Part shown: piece after piece, positions 52,117 to 60,769 of the stretch | How positions within the stretch are numbered: position 1 is the stretch's first letter | How the letters are laid out: each line of letters begins with the position of its first letter | Source of the DNA: Paenibacillus sp. R14(2021) | Lineage (GTDB): Bacteria; Bacillota; Bacilli; Paenibacillales; Paenibacillaceae | Length of the DNA: 64,000 bases | Reading direction: 5' to 3' | NCBI RefSeq assembly: GCF_019431355.1 | Contig: NZ_CP080269.1 | Coordinates: 434,001 to 498,000 of the forward strand | The notes under the pieces: generated by a model | What the model was told of the DNA's origin: nothing | Database searches by the model: none | Seen by the model: the letters and a program-made list of their open reading frames with translations, nothing else | Made by a program: the position numbers and the translations under genes

Positions 52117-53067
52117 ATGACCCGGATACGAAGCGTTGATTTTCATTGTGACGTACTATGGAAGCTGCTAGAGGATCCGACACTATCGTTCATGCAAGAT
52201 GAGCAGGGGAAATTGGATGTCACCCTTCCACGGCTAAGGCAAGCAGAAGCGATTCTTCAAACCTTTGCAGTCTACGTGCCTGAGCGAATAGATAAATCTA
52301 TGGTTCCGATCCTGCAAAGCATCGATCTCTTCTATCGTAAAGTAGCCGCCTCGCCGAAGATGATGCTTATCCGGTCTTCACGGGACATCTCGACGCTTCA
52401 GCGAAAGAAAGGTATAATTGGTGCAATGCTTTCCTTGGAGGGCGCTGACGGACTTCAGGGCGATCTGGCGATGCTTCGCGTATTGTTTATGCTGGGGATC
52501 CGGGCGGCCGGCTTAACTTGGAATGGCGCTAATTGGGGGGCGGACGGTGTTGTGGAGCCCCGCGGCGGCGGACTGACAAAAAAAGGCCGTGCTTTCGTAG
52601 AAGAATGTAATAGATTGGGTATACTGTTAGATGTGTCGCATTTGAGCGACAGAGCGTTTTGGGATATGCTGGAAATTACATCCAAGCCCATCATTGCTTC
52701 GCATTCGAATGCACGCAGTCTTTGCCCGCATCCACGCAATTTGACGGATGAACAGATCTCGGCGCTTATCGCAAGCGGCGGCATGATTGGCGTTACGTTC
52801 GTGCCGCAATTCGTTTCCGTGCGCGTTCCTTCCGAAATTGCTGACGTGCTGCGTCACGTAGAACGGATTTGCGAGCTTGGAGGAGAGAAGCAGCTCATGT
52901 TCGGGTCGGATTTCGATGGAATCGAGACGCATGTCGAGGCGCTGTCCCATCCTGGCGAGCTGCATCATCTGCAAGACGCATTGCTTGCTGTATACACGGA
53001 AGATATCGTGAAGTCGTTCTTTTCAGGCAACGCACTTGCTTTTCTTTCAAAGCATCTGCCGGCGTGA
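52117..53067 (+). CDS. membrane-dipeptidase family protein (peptidase M19)
   Basis: The protein is 316 residues from the ATG at 52117, behind GGGGAGGT. M19 zinc ligands appear as DFHCDVLW (HxD), the bridging Glu in SLEGADGL, His in LLDVSHLSDR and His in IIASHSNAR; a late GSDFDG gives the final Asp. Renal-dipeptidase-type enzymes cleave dipeptides, some with D-residues. The substrate is unknown. A similar gene lies before korA in other Bacillales as I recall. No terminator follows. Confidence 0.9.
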   Translation: MTRIRSVDFHCDVLWKLLEDPTLSFMQDEQGKLDVTLPRLRQAEAILQTFAVYVPERIDKSMVPILQSIDLFYRKVAASPKMMLIRSSRDISTLQRKKGIIGAMLSLEGADGLQGDLAMLRVLFMLGIRAAGLTWNGANWGADGVVEPRGGGLTKKGRAFVEECNRLGILLDVSHLSDRAFWDMLEITSKPIIASHSNARSLCPHPRNLTDEQISALIASGGMIGVTFVPQFVSVRVPSEIADVLRHVERICELGGEKQLMFGSDFDGIETHVEALSHPGELHHLQDALLAVYTEDIVKSFFSGNALAFLSKHLPA

Positions 53068-53080
53068 ACGAAAAATCCTA

Positions 53081-53109
53081 TTCCAATCTCTTTACGATAT
53101 GGATATAAT
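53081..53109 (+). promoter_or_regulatory. candidate promoter of korA-korB
   Basis: A perfect TATAAT (53104-53109) lies 17 bp after a weak -35 (TTCCAA, 53081-53086), about 155 nt before the korA start. Confidence 0.38.
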
Positions 53110-53262
53110 CGAAAAGAACTATACGAATTAAAAGCTGGAATGCCTTGCAATTTCACAATCTGAGACATAAAATTTATTTGACCGTTGCATCGAATAAATT
53201 CACACTTTTGTAAAGAGTTGTTGAAAAATTTGCAGGTTTATTCAAAAGAGGAGATGGGCATT

Positions 53263-54996
53263 TTGATCAGTCAATTGTCTTGGAAAATCGGGGGACAGCA
53301 AGGGGAAGGCGTTGAAAGTACCGACCGTATTTTCTCGACAGCTCTAAACCGTCTGGGGTACTATCTGTACGGATACCGTCACTTTTCGTCACGGATCAAA
53401 GGCGGTCACACAAACAATAAAATTCGGATCAGCACGAAGCCAATGCTGGCTATTTCGGATGATCTCGACATCTTGGTTGCATTTGACCAGGAAAGTATTG
53501 ATTTGAATGCGCATGAGCTGCGTGCGGGCGGTGTCGTTGTTGCCGACGCCAAGTTCAACCCGGTACTTCCAGAAGGCATTAATGCCAGACTGTTCCCGGT
53601 ACCCATCACGACGATTGCTGAAGAGTTAGGCACATCCCTAATGAAAAACATGGTAGCGTCCGGCGCGTCTTGGGCGCTTCTTGGTCTGCCTATCGATGTT
53701 TTCAATAAAGCGGTCGAGGAAGAATTCGGCCGTAAAGGTCCGGCTATCGTAGAGAAAAATATCGAAGCGGTTAAACGCGGCTCCGATTTCGTTCTTGAGC
53801 TGGCAGGCGGACCGCTTGAAGAATTTCAACTTGAACCGGCTGACGGCAAACAAAAGCTGTTCATGATCGGCAACGAAGCGATTGGACTTGGCGCGGTAGC
53901 AGGCGGATGCCGTCTGATGTCCGCTTATCCCATTACGCCTGCTTCCGAGATTATGGAATATTTGATTAAGAAGCTTCCTAAGTTCGGCGGCACCGTTATT
54001 CAAACGGAGGACGAAATTGCGGCTGTAACGATGGCAATCGGCGCCAACTACGCCGGCGTGCGTACGATGACGGCTTCGGCAGGTCCTGGTTTGTCCCTGA
54101 TGATGGAAGCGATCGGCCTTGCAGGCATGACGGAAACACCGCTGGTCATCGTGGATACGCAGCGCGGAGGTCCTTCTACAGGATTGCCGACGAAGCAGGA
54201 ACAATCCGATCTCAACGCAATGATCTACGGTACGCACGGTGAAATTCCGAAAGTGGTCATCGCGCCTGCTACGTTGGAAGACTGCTTCTACGATACGATC
54301 GAATCTTTCAACCTCTCGGAACAATACCAGATTCCCGTTATTCTCATGACTGACCTTCAGCTCTCGCTCGGTAAACAATCCTGCGAGCCGCTTGATCTCA
54401 ATAAAGTACCCATTAACCGCGGTAAGCTCGTTCGTGAGCTGCCTGAGCTTGAAACCAATGAGCTGTTTAAACGTTATGAACTTACGGAAGACGGCGTTTC
54501 CCCGCGCGTTATTCCAGGCGATAAATTCGGTCTTCATCACGTAACAGGCGTTGAGCACGACGAGACAGGACGCCCATCGGAGAGCGCAATCAACCGCAAG
54601 AAAATGATGGATAAACGTCTCACGAAGCTGGACGGCATGTACATCCGTGATGCTGTTCGCGTAGACGCGCCGCATGCTGAAGCGGATCTGCTCATCATCG
54701 GCATGGGATCAACGGGCGGAACCATCGACGAAGCGCGCCTTCGTTTGGAAGCTGATGGTCTGAAGACGAACCACATGACGATCCGTCAGATTCATCCGTT
54801 CCCTAAGGAGCTCGTAGCACCTTATCTGCAAAGCGCGGTTAAAGTCGTCGTGCTGGAGAACAATGCAACCGGTCAACTGGCTGACCAAGTGAAGCTTCAC
54901 GCAGGCCATGCTGACAAGATTAAGAGCGTTCTGAAATACGACGGTAATCCGTTCCTGCCTTCCGATGTGCACAAAGCATGCAAGGAGTTGGTCTAA
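53263..54996 (+). CDS. korA: 2-oxoacid:ferredoxin oxidoreductase, fused gamma-alpha subunit
   Basis: The N-terminal part (about 1-190, QLSWKIGGQQGEGVESTDRI at its start) is the gamma domain. The rest is the alpha (pyrimidine-binding partner) domain with SAYPITPASEIMEYL near residue 225. With KorB it forms a 2-oxoglutarate- or pyruvate-type ferredoxin oxidoreductase that makes acyl-CoA, CO2 and reduced ferredoxin. The TTG at 53263 follows AAAGAGGAG; an ATG at 53254 sits on that site. It has 577 residues and no ferredoxin domain. Confidence 0.93.
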   Translation: MISQLSWKIGGQQGEGVESTDRIFSTALNRLGYYLYGYRHFSSRIKGGHTNNKIRISTKPMLAISDDLDILVAFDQESIDLNAHELRAGGVVVADAKFNPVLPEGINARLFPVPITTIAEELGTSLMKNMVASGASWALLGLPIDVFNKAVEEEFGRKGPAIVEKNIEAVKRGSDFVLELAGGPLEEFQLEPADGKQKLFMIGNEAIGLGAVAGGCRLMSAYPITPASEIMEYLIKKLPKFGGTVIQTEDEIAAVTMAIGANYAGVRTMTASAGPGLSLMMEAIGLAGMTETPLVIVDTQRGGPSTGLPTKQEQSDLNAMIYGTHGEIPKVVIAPATLEDCFYDTIESFNLSEQYQIPVILMTDLQLSLGKQSCEPLDLNKVPINRGKLVRELPELETNELFKRYELTEDGVSPRVIPGDKFGLHHVTGVEHDETGRPSESAINRKKMMDKRLTKLDGMYIRDAVRVDAPHAEADLLIIGMGSTGGTIDEARLRLEADGLKTNHMTIRQIHPFPKELVAPYLQSAVKVVVLENNATGQLADQVKLHAGHADKIKSVLKYDGNPFLPSDVHKACKELV

Positions 54997-54997
54997 G

Positions 54998-55864
54998 ATG
55001 GCAACATTTAAAGAGTTTCGTAACAACGTAAAGCCTAACTGGTGCCCGGGCTGCGGGGATTTCTCCGTACAGGCTGCCATTCAGCGGGCTGCTGCAAACG
55101 TTGGTCTTGAGCCGGAAGGCTTGGCTGTTATTTCCGGAATCGGCTGTTCTGGCCGGATCTCCGGCTACGTCAATGCATACGGCCTCCACGGTATTCATGG
55201 CCGCGCATTGCCGATCGCGCAAGGGGTGAAGCTGGCAAACCGCGAGCTGACGGTTATCGCCTCCGGCGGCGATGGCGATGGCTTTGCAATCGGTATGGGA
55301 CATACTGTACATGCGATTCGCCGTAACGTTAACATTACGTATATCGTTATGGATAACCAAATCTACGGGTTGACCAAAGGTCAAACATCGCCGCGAAGCG
55401 CAGAAGGCTTCAAGACGAAGTCGACGCCTGAAGGTTCCATTGAGTCCACGCTTTCACCGCTTGAAATTGCGATGTCGGCCGGCGCTACTTTCATTGCGCA
55501 GTCGTTCTCGAGCGATTTGAAGCAGCTGACCGCATTGATTGAAGCTGGTTTGAACCATGAAGGCTTCTCGCTGATCAACGTGTTCAGCCCATGCGTAACG
55601 TTCAACAAAGTGAACACGTACGACTGGTTCAAAGAAAATATCGTGAACCTGGATCAATTCCCGGATTACGATGCCACGAACCGTATTGCGGCGATGAACA
55701 AAATTATGGAAACAAACGGCATGCTCACAGGATTGATCTATCAGAACAAAGAACGCAAATCCTACGAGGATTTGGTTACAGGCTTCCAGCCTGAAGCACT
55801 GGCAAACCAAGATTTGACTTTGTCACAGGAGCAGTTCGATAAACTCGTAGCCGAGTTTAAATAA
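54998..55864 (+). CDS. korB: 2-oxoacid:ferredoxin oxidoreductase, beta subunit
   Basis: The 288-residue protein binds thiamine diphosphate and one Fe-S cluster. PNWCPGCGDF near residue 13 supplies two Cys, GIGCSGR another, and GGDGDGFAIGMGH with VMDNQIYGLTKGQTSPRS forms the cofactor site. It starts one base after the korA stop, behind AAGGAG inside korA. The 2-oxoacid specificity is not certain; the KorAB naming follows the closest family I recognise. Confidence 0.93.
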   Translation: MATFKEFRNNVKPNWCPGCGDFSVQAAIQRAAANVGLEPEGLAVISGIGCSGRISGYVNAYGLHGIHGRALPIAQGVKLANRELTVIASGGDGDGFAIGMGHTVHAIRRNVNITYIVMDNQIYGLTKGQTSPRSAEGFKTKSTPEGSIESTLSPLEIAMSAGATFIAQSFSSDLKQLTALIEAGLNHEGFSLINVFSPCVTFNKVNTYDWFKENIVNLDQFPDYDATNRIAAMNKIMETNGMLTGLIYQNKERKSYEDLVTGFQPEALANQDLTLSQEQFDKLVAEFK

Positions 55865-55887
55865 TTGTCTGCAGATCAAATACGAAT

Positions 55888-55927
55888 AAGGCATACCGTT
55901 CGGCTTGTGAACGGTATGCCTTTCTTT
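55888..55927 (+). terminator. intrinsic terminator of korB
   Basis: Arms of 14 nt (55888-55901 and 55909-55922) pair perfectly around GGCTTGT, followed by TCTTT. Confidence 0.88.
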
Positions 55928-55963
55928 AACGAAACGAAACGAGACAGAAAGCAGGAGTATGAC

Positions 55964-56539
55964 ATGATGAAAGTTCCAGTCGGCGTATCCGCCAGACATA
56001 TCCATTTAGAGCAGGCACATGTAAAAATTTTGTTTGGACAAGGAGCAGAACTGTCGGTGTTCAAGCCGCTCTCCCAGCCCGGTCAATACGCCGCGAACGA
56101 AACGGTCGAGGTTACGGGGCCGAAAGGCAGCTTCGGTAAAGTACGTATTCTTGGGCCTGTCCGCAAACGTACGCAGCTTGAAGTATCCCGGACAGATGCG
56201 TTTACGCTTGGTATAAATCCGCCCGTACGCGAGTCGGGCGATATTGCGGGCTCTGCGGGAATTACGATTAAAGGACCGGCAGGCGAGGTGACGATCGAAG
56301 AAGGCGTTATTGTTGCCGCTCGTCATATTCACTTCCATACGAGCGACGCGGAGCGCTGGGGGATTGCCGATAAACAGCGTTTGTCCGTCCGTCTGCATGG
56401 AGAGCGCGGCGTCGTTCTGGAGAATGTCATTGCGCGGGTATCACCCGAGTTTGCACTGGACATGCATATTGATACGGATGAAGCGAATGCCGCAGGCGCC
56501 AAAACCGGAGACGAAGCTGAAATCATCAGCCTAGGCTAA
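55964..56539 (+). CDS. pduL: PduL-type phosphate acyltransferase
   Basis: PduL proteins interconvert acyl-CoA and acyl phosphate with zinc and are unrelated to Pta. The protein has 191 residues from the ATG at 55964, behind CAGGAG. Two copies of the His motif are visible: SARHIHLEQAHV near residue 10 and AARHIHFHTSDA near residue 115. No microcompartment-targeting N-terminal extension and no microcompartment genes are nearby, so it probably acts free in the cytosol. Placed after korAB it could convert acyl-CoA to acyl phosphate; that link is inference. Confidence 0.88.
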   Translation: MMKVPVGVSARHIHLEQAHVKILFGQGAELSVFKPLSQPGQYAANETVEVTGPKGSFGKVRILGPVRKRTQLEVSRTDAFTLGINPPVRESGDIAGSAGITIKGPAGEVTIEEGVIVAARHIHFHTSDAERWGIADKQRLSVRLHGERGVVLENVIARVSPEFALDMHIDTDEANAAGAKTGDEAEIISLG

Positions 56540-56569
56540 AGAGAAAAGAGTTACCGATAGAAACGAATC

Positions 56570-56610
56570 AAGAGACAATTGCCGGTAAATCGGCGATTGT
56601 CTCTTTTTTC
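56570..56610 (+). terminator. intrinsic terminator of pduL
   Basis: Arms of 15 nt (56570-56584 and 56591-56605) pair with one T-G pair around GTAAAT, followed by six T. Confidence 0.9.
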
Positions 56611-56672
56611 TCACAACTTTGCGGATTGATGGGGCTGGAGGGTGCATTTTCCTTTCTAATCGGAATGGATTT

Positions 56673-56681
56673 TGATATAAT
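56673..56681 (+). promoter_or_regulatory. extended -10 promoter of miaB-ricA
   Basis: TGA followed by TATAAT (56676-56681) forms an extended -10. The -35 (TTTCTA, 56653-56658) is weak. It lies 34 nt before miaB and after a terminator. Confidence 0.55.
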
Positions 56682-56714
56682 CTTGGAATGGACACGTATA
56701 GAGAGGGGACGTGA

Positions 56715-58271
56715 ATGGTTGTGAGCAGCGGCGATAAGGACTTCTCTAAGTACTTTGACTATTCGAGCGCGAAGGTACTGAAGGAATCGGATGGAAAAAC
56801 AACCTACCGGATCAACGGTCGGGATATAACGATAAATGCAGCACCGAATTATAAGGATGAGAAGCGCAGAGGAAAAGAAGAGATACAGGTGCATTACGAA
56901 TCCGCGATTCCTCCAGAGCTCTTGGAGCTGGGCAAGGGAAAAACCTACAACATTACGACGTACGGCTGTCAGATGAACGAACATGACACCGAGGTCATGA
57001 AAGGTATTTTCGAACAACTGGGCTATACGGCTGTCGAGGATCGCAATCAAGCGGACGTGATTCTATTAAACACCTGTGCGGTGCGTGAGAACGCGGAAGA
57101 TAAGGTTTTCGGCGAGCTAGGGCACCTGAAGCATCTGAAGCTGGAGAAGCCCGGGTTAATTCTGGGCGTATGCGGCTGCATGTCCCAGGAAGAATCGGTG
57201 GTCGGACGGATCATGCAGAAGCACGGCTTCGTGGATCTGATCTTCGGTACGCATAATATTCACCGTCTGCCGTATTTGCTTCAGGATGCACTCTTCAGCA
57301 AGGAAATGGTCGTTGAAGTGTGGTCCAAGGAAGGCGACATCATCGAGAACTTGCCGAAGAAACGCGAAGGCATGCGCGGATGGGTCAATATCATGTACGG
57401 CTGTGACAAGTTCTGTACCTATTGCATCGTCCCGTATACACGAGGCAAAGAGCGGAGCAGGCGGCCCGAGGATGTCATTGCCGAGGTTCGGGAGCTGGCA
57501 CGCCAGGGCTTCAAGGAAATTACGCTGCTCGGCCAGAACGTCAACGCTTACGGTAAGGATTTTGAGGATATCGCTTACCGGTTCGGCGACCTCATGGCGG
57601 ATATCGCCAAGATCGATCTGCCGCGCATTCGCTTCACGACGAGCCACCCCCGCGACTTCGACGATCATCTTATTGAAGTGCTTGCAACGGGCGGCAGCCT
57701 GGTAGAGCATATCCACCTGCCGGTACAGTCGGGCAGCACGGAAGTGTTAAAGCGAATGAGCCGCAAGTATACCCGCGAGATGTACTTGGAGCTGGTAGGC
57801 AAGATCAAGCGTGCGATTCCGAACGTGGTGCTGACGACCGACATTATCGTCGGATTCCCTGGGGAGACGGAAGAACAGTTCGAAGAGACCATCACGCTCA
57901 TGAAGGAGGTCGGATTCTCATCGGCCTACACCTTCATCTACTCGCCGCGCGCAGGTACGCCTGCGGCGGATATGGCAGATAATATTCCTGAGAACGTGAA
58001 GCGGGCGCGTCTTGCGCGCTTGAACGCTGTCGTTGCCGAACTCAGCCGTCAAAGCAATGAATCGATGCAGGGTCAAGAGGTCGAAGTACTGATCGAAGGC
58101 CATAGCAAGAATAATGCGGATGTCTTATCGGGACGGACGCGTACCAATAAGCTGGTCCATATTCAAGGGCCGGCGTCGTGGATCGGACAGTTCATTAATG
58201 CGCGGGTTACGGAAGCACAAACCTGGTATATCAAAGCGGAGCCAATCATAAAACATGAGGCCGTATCTTAA
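56715..58271 (+). CDS. miaB: tRNA-2-methylthio-N6-dimethylallyladenosine synthase
   Basis: MiaB is a radical-SAM methylthiotransferase for A37 of tRNAs. N-terminal cluster Cys lie in [22 protein letters not shown] and [10 protein letters not shown]. The radical-SAM Cys are C230, C234 and C237 (GCDKFCTYC). A TRAM domain closes the 518 residues. NEHDTE and VRENAEDK favour MiaB over RimO, its paralogue encoded at 43614. The ATG follows GAGAGGGG. ricA follows as in B. subtilis (ymcB-ymcA). Confidence 0.96.
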   Translation: MVVSSGDKDFSKYFDYSSAKVLKESDGKTTYRINGRDITINAAPNYKDEKRRGKEEIQVHYESAIPPELLELGKGKTYNITTYGCQMNEHDTEVMKGIFEQLGYTAVEDRNQADVILLNTCAVRENAEDKVFGELGHLKHLKLEKPGLILGVCGCMSQEESVVGRIMQKHGFVDLIFGTHNIHRLPYLLQDALFSKEMVVEVWSKEGDIIENLPKKREGMRGWVNIMYGCDKFCTYCIVPYTRGKERSRRPEDVIAEVRELARQGFKEITLLGQNVNAYGKDFEDIAYRFGDLMADIAKIDLPRIRFTTSHPRDFDDHLIEVLATGGSLVEHIHLPVQSGSTEVLKRMSRKYTREMYLELVGKIKRAIPNVVLTTDIIVGFPGETEEQFEETITLMKEVGFSSAYTFIYSPRAGTPAADMADNIPENVKRARLARLNAVVAELSRQSNESMQGQEVEVLIEGHSKNNADVLSGRTRTNKLVHIQGPASWIGQFINARVTEAQTWYIKAEPIIKHEAVS

Positions 58272-58296
58272 TGTATCGGCTGGAGGAGATGGAATA

Positions 58297-58785
58297 ATGG
58301 CAAACGAACAAACAGCTAAACATGAACACGATCATGACCATGATCACCATCACGGCATCAGATTCGACGTTCCGAAATTCAATACCGAAGACATCATCGT
58401 ACGCGCCGATATTATGGCCAAAACGAAAGAGCTCGCAGGCATGATCTTCACGTCGGAGGAAGTGCAGCAGTTCCAGCGCGCCGAGAAGCAAATTCAAGGC
58501 AACGACCGCATTCAGGGCTTGATTGCCCAAATCAAGAAGAAGCAGAAAGAAATCGTTGCGTTCGAGACGACGTTCAAGAACGCCGATATGGTCGCGAAGA
58601 TCGAGCAAGAGATCGAAGTGCTTCAGGATGAGCTGGACGGCATTCCGATCGTAACCGAATTCCAGCAAAGCCAAGCGGATATCAACTATCTGCTGCAGAC
58701 AATCGTTTCCGTTATTCGCGATACGGTTGCAGAGAAAATTACCATTGAAGATGCACAAACCGAAGATCCGGAAGAGTGCATGTAA
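58297..58785 (+). CDS. ricA: RicA (YmcA) family regulator with His-rich N-terminus
   Basis: The core (about residues 25-145) is the helical YlbF/YmcA domain, with FQRAEKQIQGNDRIQGLIAQ-type sequence and PIVTEFQQSQADINYLLQ. In B. subtilis RicA, RicF and RicT form a complex that binds Fe-S clusters and directs RNase Y, affecting sporulation, competence and biofilms. A Cys (C161) next to the C-terminus matches the cluster-ligating C-terminal Cys of RicA. An N-terminal segment, residues 9-19, has seven His alternating with acidic residues. The ATG follows GGAGGAGATGG; the protein has 162 residues. Confidence 0.88.
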   Translation: MANEQTAKHEHDHDHDHHHGIRFDVPKFNTEDIIVRADIMAKTKELAGMIFTSEEVQQFQRAEKQIQGNDRIQGLIAQIKKKQKEIVAFETTFKNADMVAKIEQEIEVLQDELDGIPIVTEFQQSQADINYLLQTIVSVIRDTVAEKITIEDAQTEDPEECM

Positions 58786-58796
58786 TTAAATAAACG

Positions 58797-58843
58797 AACA
58801 CCTGCCGATATTGTGCTTTGCAGCATCGACAGGTGTTTTTTTG
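58797..58843 (+). terminator. terminator between ricA and the convergent MFS gene
   Basis: AACACCTG (58797-58804) pairs with CAGGTGTT (58830-58837), with CGAT/ATCG inside after a C-A mismatch, followed by seven T. It ends ricA and may also serve the opposite strand. Confidence 0.82.
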
Positions 58844-58845
58844 AT

Positions 58846-60063
58846 TCAAGATGCGGTTTTGGCGGGGGCGGCACTGGATCGTTTCCAGAACAGCGCGAGC
58901 AAGAGGGCAATTAGCGCGAATGCGCCGCCGAGCCAGAAGCCGTAATCACGGCCGAACATGTCGTTAACGAAGCCCGCCAAGAAGGGGCCGGCAAACATGC
59001 CGATCGAATAAACGGCTTGGTAGAATCCCATCGCTGTCGCGCGTTTGGAGGATGCGAAGGGCTGAATGGCAAGACCGAGCAGGATAGGCAGGTGCATGCC
59101 CTGCGCGAAGCCGTTCAACACCTGCGTCAGCGCGAGCAAGCCGAGGCTGGGCGAATAGGCTATGGCAACCGTGAAGATACCGCTCAGCAGGAAGGCGATT
59201 GCGATGACATTCCAGGTCCCGCACCGAGGGACGAGCCACCGGCCGGTAATTAAGGAAGCAGCTGCATGCGGAATCATGAAGGCGACGACAATGAGCGTCA
59301 ACTGACCGCTGGAGGCACCTAATGAGGTTGCTTTAAGCGGCGTGAATCCGAACATCGTAATGAAGAGCACGCAGTGCGCCAGAATAGATAGCGTGGATAC
59401 TTGCTGCAAGGAAGGCGTCCGCACGATTTCCCGCAAATGCCGAAGCGAGATCGGTGAACGCGCGACGCCTTCACGCGGCTCTTTGACCGCGAAGGATAAG
59501 GCCAAGCCGGCTGCGCCTAGAATGATGCCTGCGAGAAATGCCGCATGCCAGCTGTATGCGCCAGCCAGCCAGCCGCTCAGCGTCATGCCGATGAGCTGCC
59601 CAGAGACGGTCATGACGCTGATATTGCTCATCGCCTTCGTTGCCTCGGATGAGGCGTAATAAGCGGCATAGAGGACAGTGAAAGCAACCCATGCGGATGC
59701 GCATACGCCGGACATCATACGTCCTGCAAGCGGCCACAGCCAAGAGCCGGGCACCATGAACAAGAGACAGCTTAGCGCGCCGCTGATCATACCAAGCATG
59801 AGAAACGGCTTGCGCTTATGGAGCTTGTCGGACAAGAGTCCGAGCGGGAAGCGGATGAACATTTGCATGAAGCCGTAGCTGCCGAGCACGATGCCGATCA
59901 GGACGTCGGCGTAGCCGCTGCTCTTCATAAACGGAGATAGGATCGGCACATAGATATACAACGTTGACCAATACAGCAGCGTGACGGTAATGAAGATGGC
60001 ATGATCAGACCGATTTGTTGGTATGGCAGCTGCATGTTCCTGGGTCGTAGGGACAGCGGACAA
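58846..60063 (-). CDS. MFS transporter
   Basis: This is the only minus-strand gene seen. The protein has about 405 residues and 12 predicted membrane segments. The MFS loop motif appears as RFPLGLLSDKLHKRKPFL between helices 2 and 3. I chose the TTG at 60063 (minus strand) because GGAAGGAG lies about 10 nt upstream; an in-frame TTG at 60135 is less likely. The substrate is unknown; the shape resembles drug or sugar-efflux members. It is convergent with ricA and divergent from lepB. Confidence 0.87.
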   Translation of the reverse strand: MSAVPTTQEHAAAIPTNRSDHAIFITVTLLYWSTLYIYVPILSPFMKSSGYADVLIGIVLGSYGFMQMFIRFPLGLLSDKLHKRKPFLMLGMISGALSCLLFMVPGSWLWPLAGRMMSGVCASAWVAFTVLYAAYYASSEATKAMSNISVMTVSGQLIGMTLSGWLAGAYSWHAAFLAGIILGAAGLALSFAVKEPREGVARSPISLRHLREIVRTPSLQQVSTLSILAHCVLFITMFGFTPLKATSLGASSGQLTLIVVAFMIPHAAASLITGRWLVPRCGTWNVIAIAFLLSGIFTVAIAYSPSLGLLALTQVLNGFAQGMHLPILLGLAIQPFASSKRATAMGFYQAVYSIGMFAGPFLAGFVNDMFGRDYGFWLGGAFALIALLLALFWKRSSAAPAKTAS

Positions 60064-60240
60064 AGAAAGTTTCGCTCCTTCCGGGGAAAGTAGAGTCAGT
60101 CTTCTAACTGTATAATAGGATATCAGGCAGAGCAATGCTTTTTAGGCAAAATGGCGCTTTCCAAGAAACTTATTTATCGCTATCGTCGTATTAGTTAGCG
60201 TAGCAATTGGAAATGCGAACCTGGAGAGGAGTAAGCAGCA
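60064..60240 (+). other. divergent intergenic region between the MFS gene and lepB
   Basis: This 177-nt stretch must hold promoters for both directions. On the plus strand TATAAT lies at 60111-60116 without a good -35; the reverse complement also shows TATTAT and TATACA near the same place. I could not settle either promoter. The lepB ribosome-binding site GGAGAGGAG is near 60223. Confidence 0.5.
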
Positions 60241-60765
60241 TTGAAAAAATCATGGATTCGAGAGGTTAGGGATTGGGCGGTCACGCTTGGAATCGCGATG
60301 ACGGCAGCGCTGCTCATCCAAAATTACGCCTTCGCGCAAACCGAAGTAAAGAACATATCGATGCAGAAAACGCTCGTCGAAGGGCAGCGTCTCATTGAGG
60401 ACAAGATCAGCTATCATTTTGAAATGCCGAATCGGGGAGATATTGTCATCATCGACGGTCCCGAAAGCGATAAACGGTTAATAAAACGCGTGGTCGGCCT
60501 GCCGGGCGATGTCCTTAATTTTACGGCTGACGGCCGGCTGCTGGTCAATAATGCGGTGCAGCAGGAAAGCTACGTCAAAGGGCGTACGTTCTCGAACGGG
60601 CTGAACGTTCCCTATACGGTTCCGACGAAGACGGTATTCGTCATGGGTGATAACCGCGAGAACAGCCAAGACAGCAGGGTGCTTGGCCCGATTGCCTTGT
60701 CGAGTCTCGAGGGACGAGCTATTTTCCGGTTGTGGCCGTTAAGCAAGTTTGGGCAGTTGGATTAA
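60241..60765 (+). CDS. lepB: signal peptidase I
   Basis: The 174-residue protein has one N-terminal membrane helix (about 12-32). The catalytic Ser40 is in NISMQKTL and the Lys82 general base in RLIKRVVGLPGD; the C-terminal GDNRENSQDSR box is intact. It cleaves signal peptides outside the membrane. The usual SMxPTL reads SMQKTL, so the Pro after the Ser motif is replaced by Lys. The TTG start follows GGAGAGGAG. The next gene begins 4 nt downstream. Confidence 0.93.
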   Translation: MKKSWIREVRDWAVTLGIAMTAALLIQNYAFAQTEVKNISMQKTLVEGQRLIEDKISYHFEMPNRGDIVIIDGPESDKRLIKRVVGLPGDVLNFTADGRLLVNNAVQQESYVKGRTFSNGLNVPYTVPTKTVFVMGDNRENSQDSRVLGPIALSSLEGRAIFRLWPLSKFGQLD

Positions 60766-60769
60766 TCGG

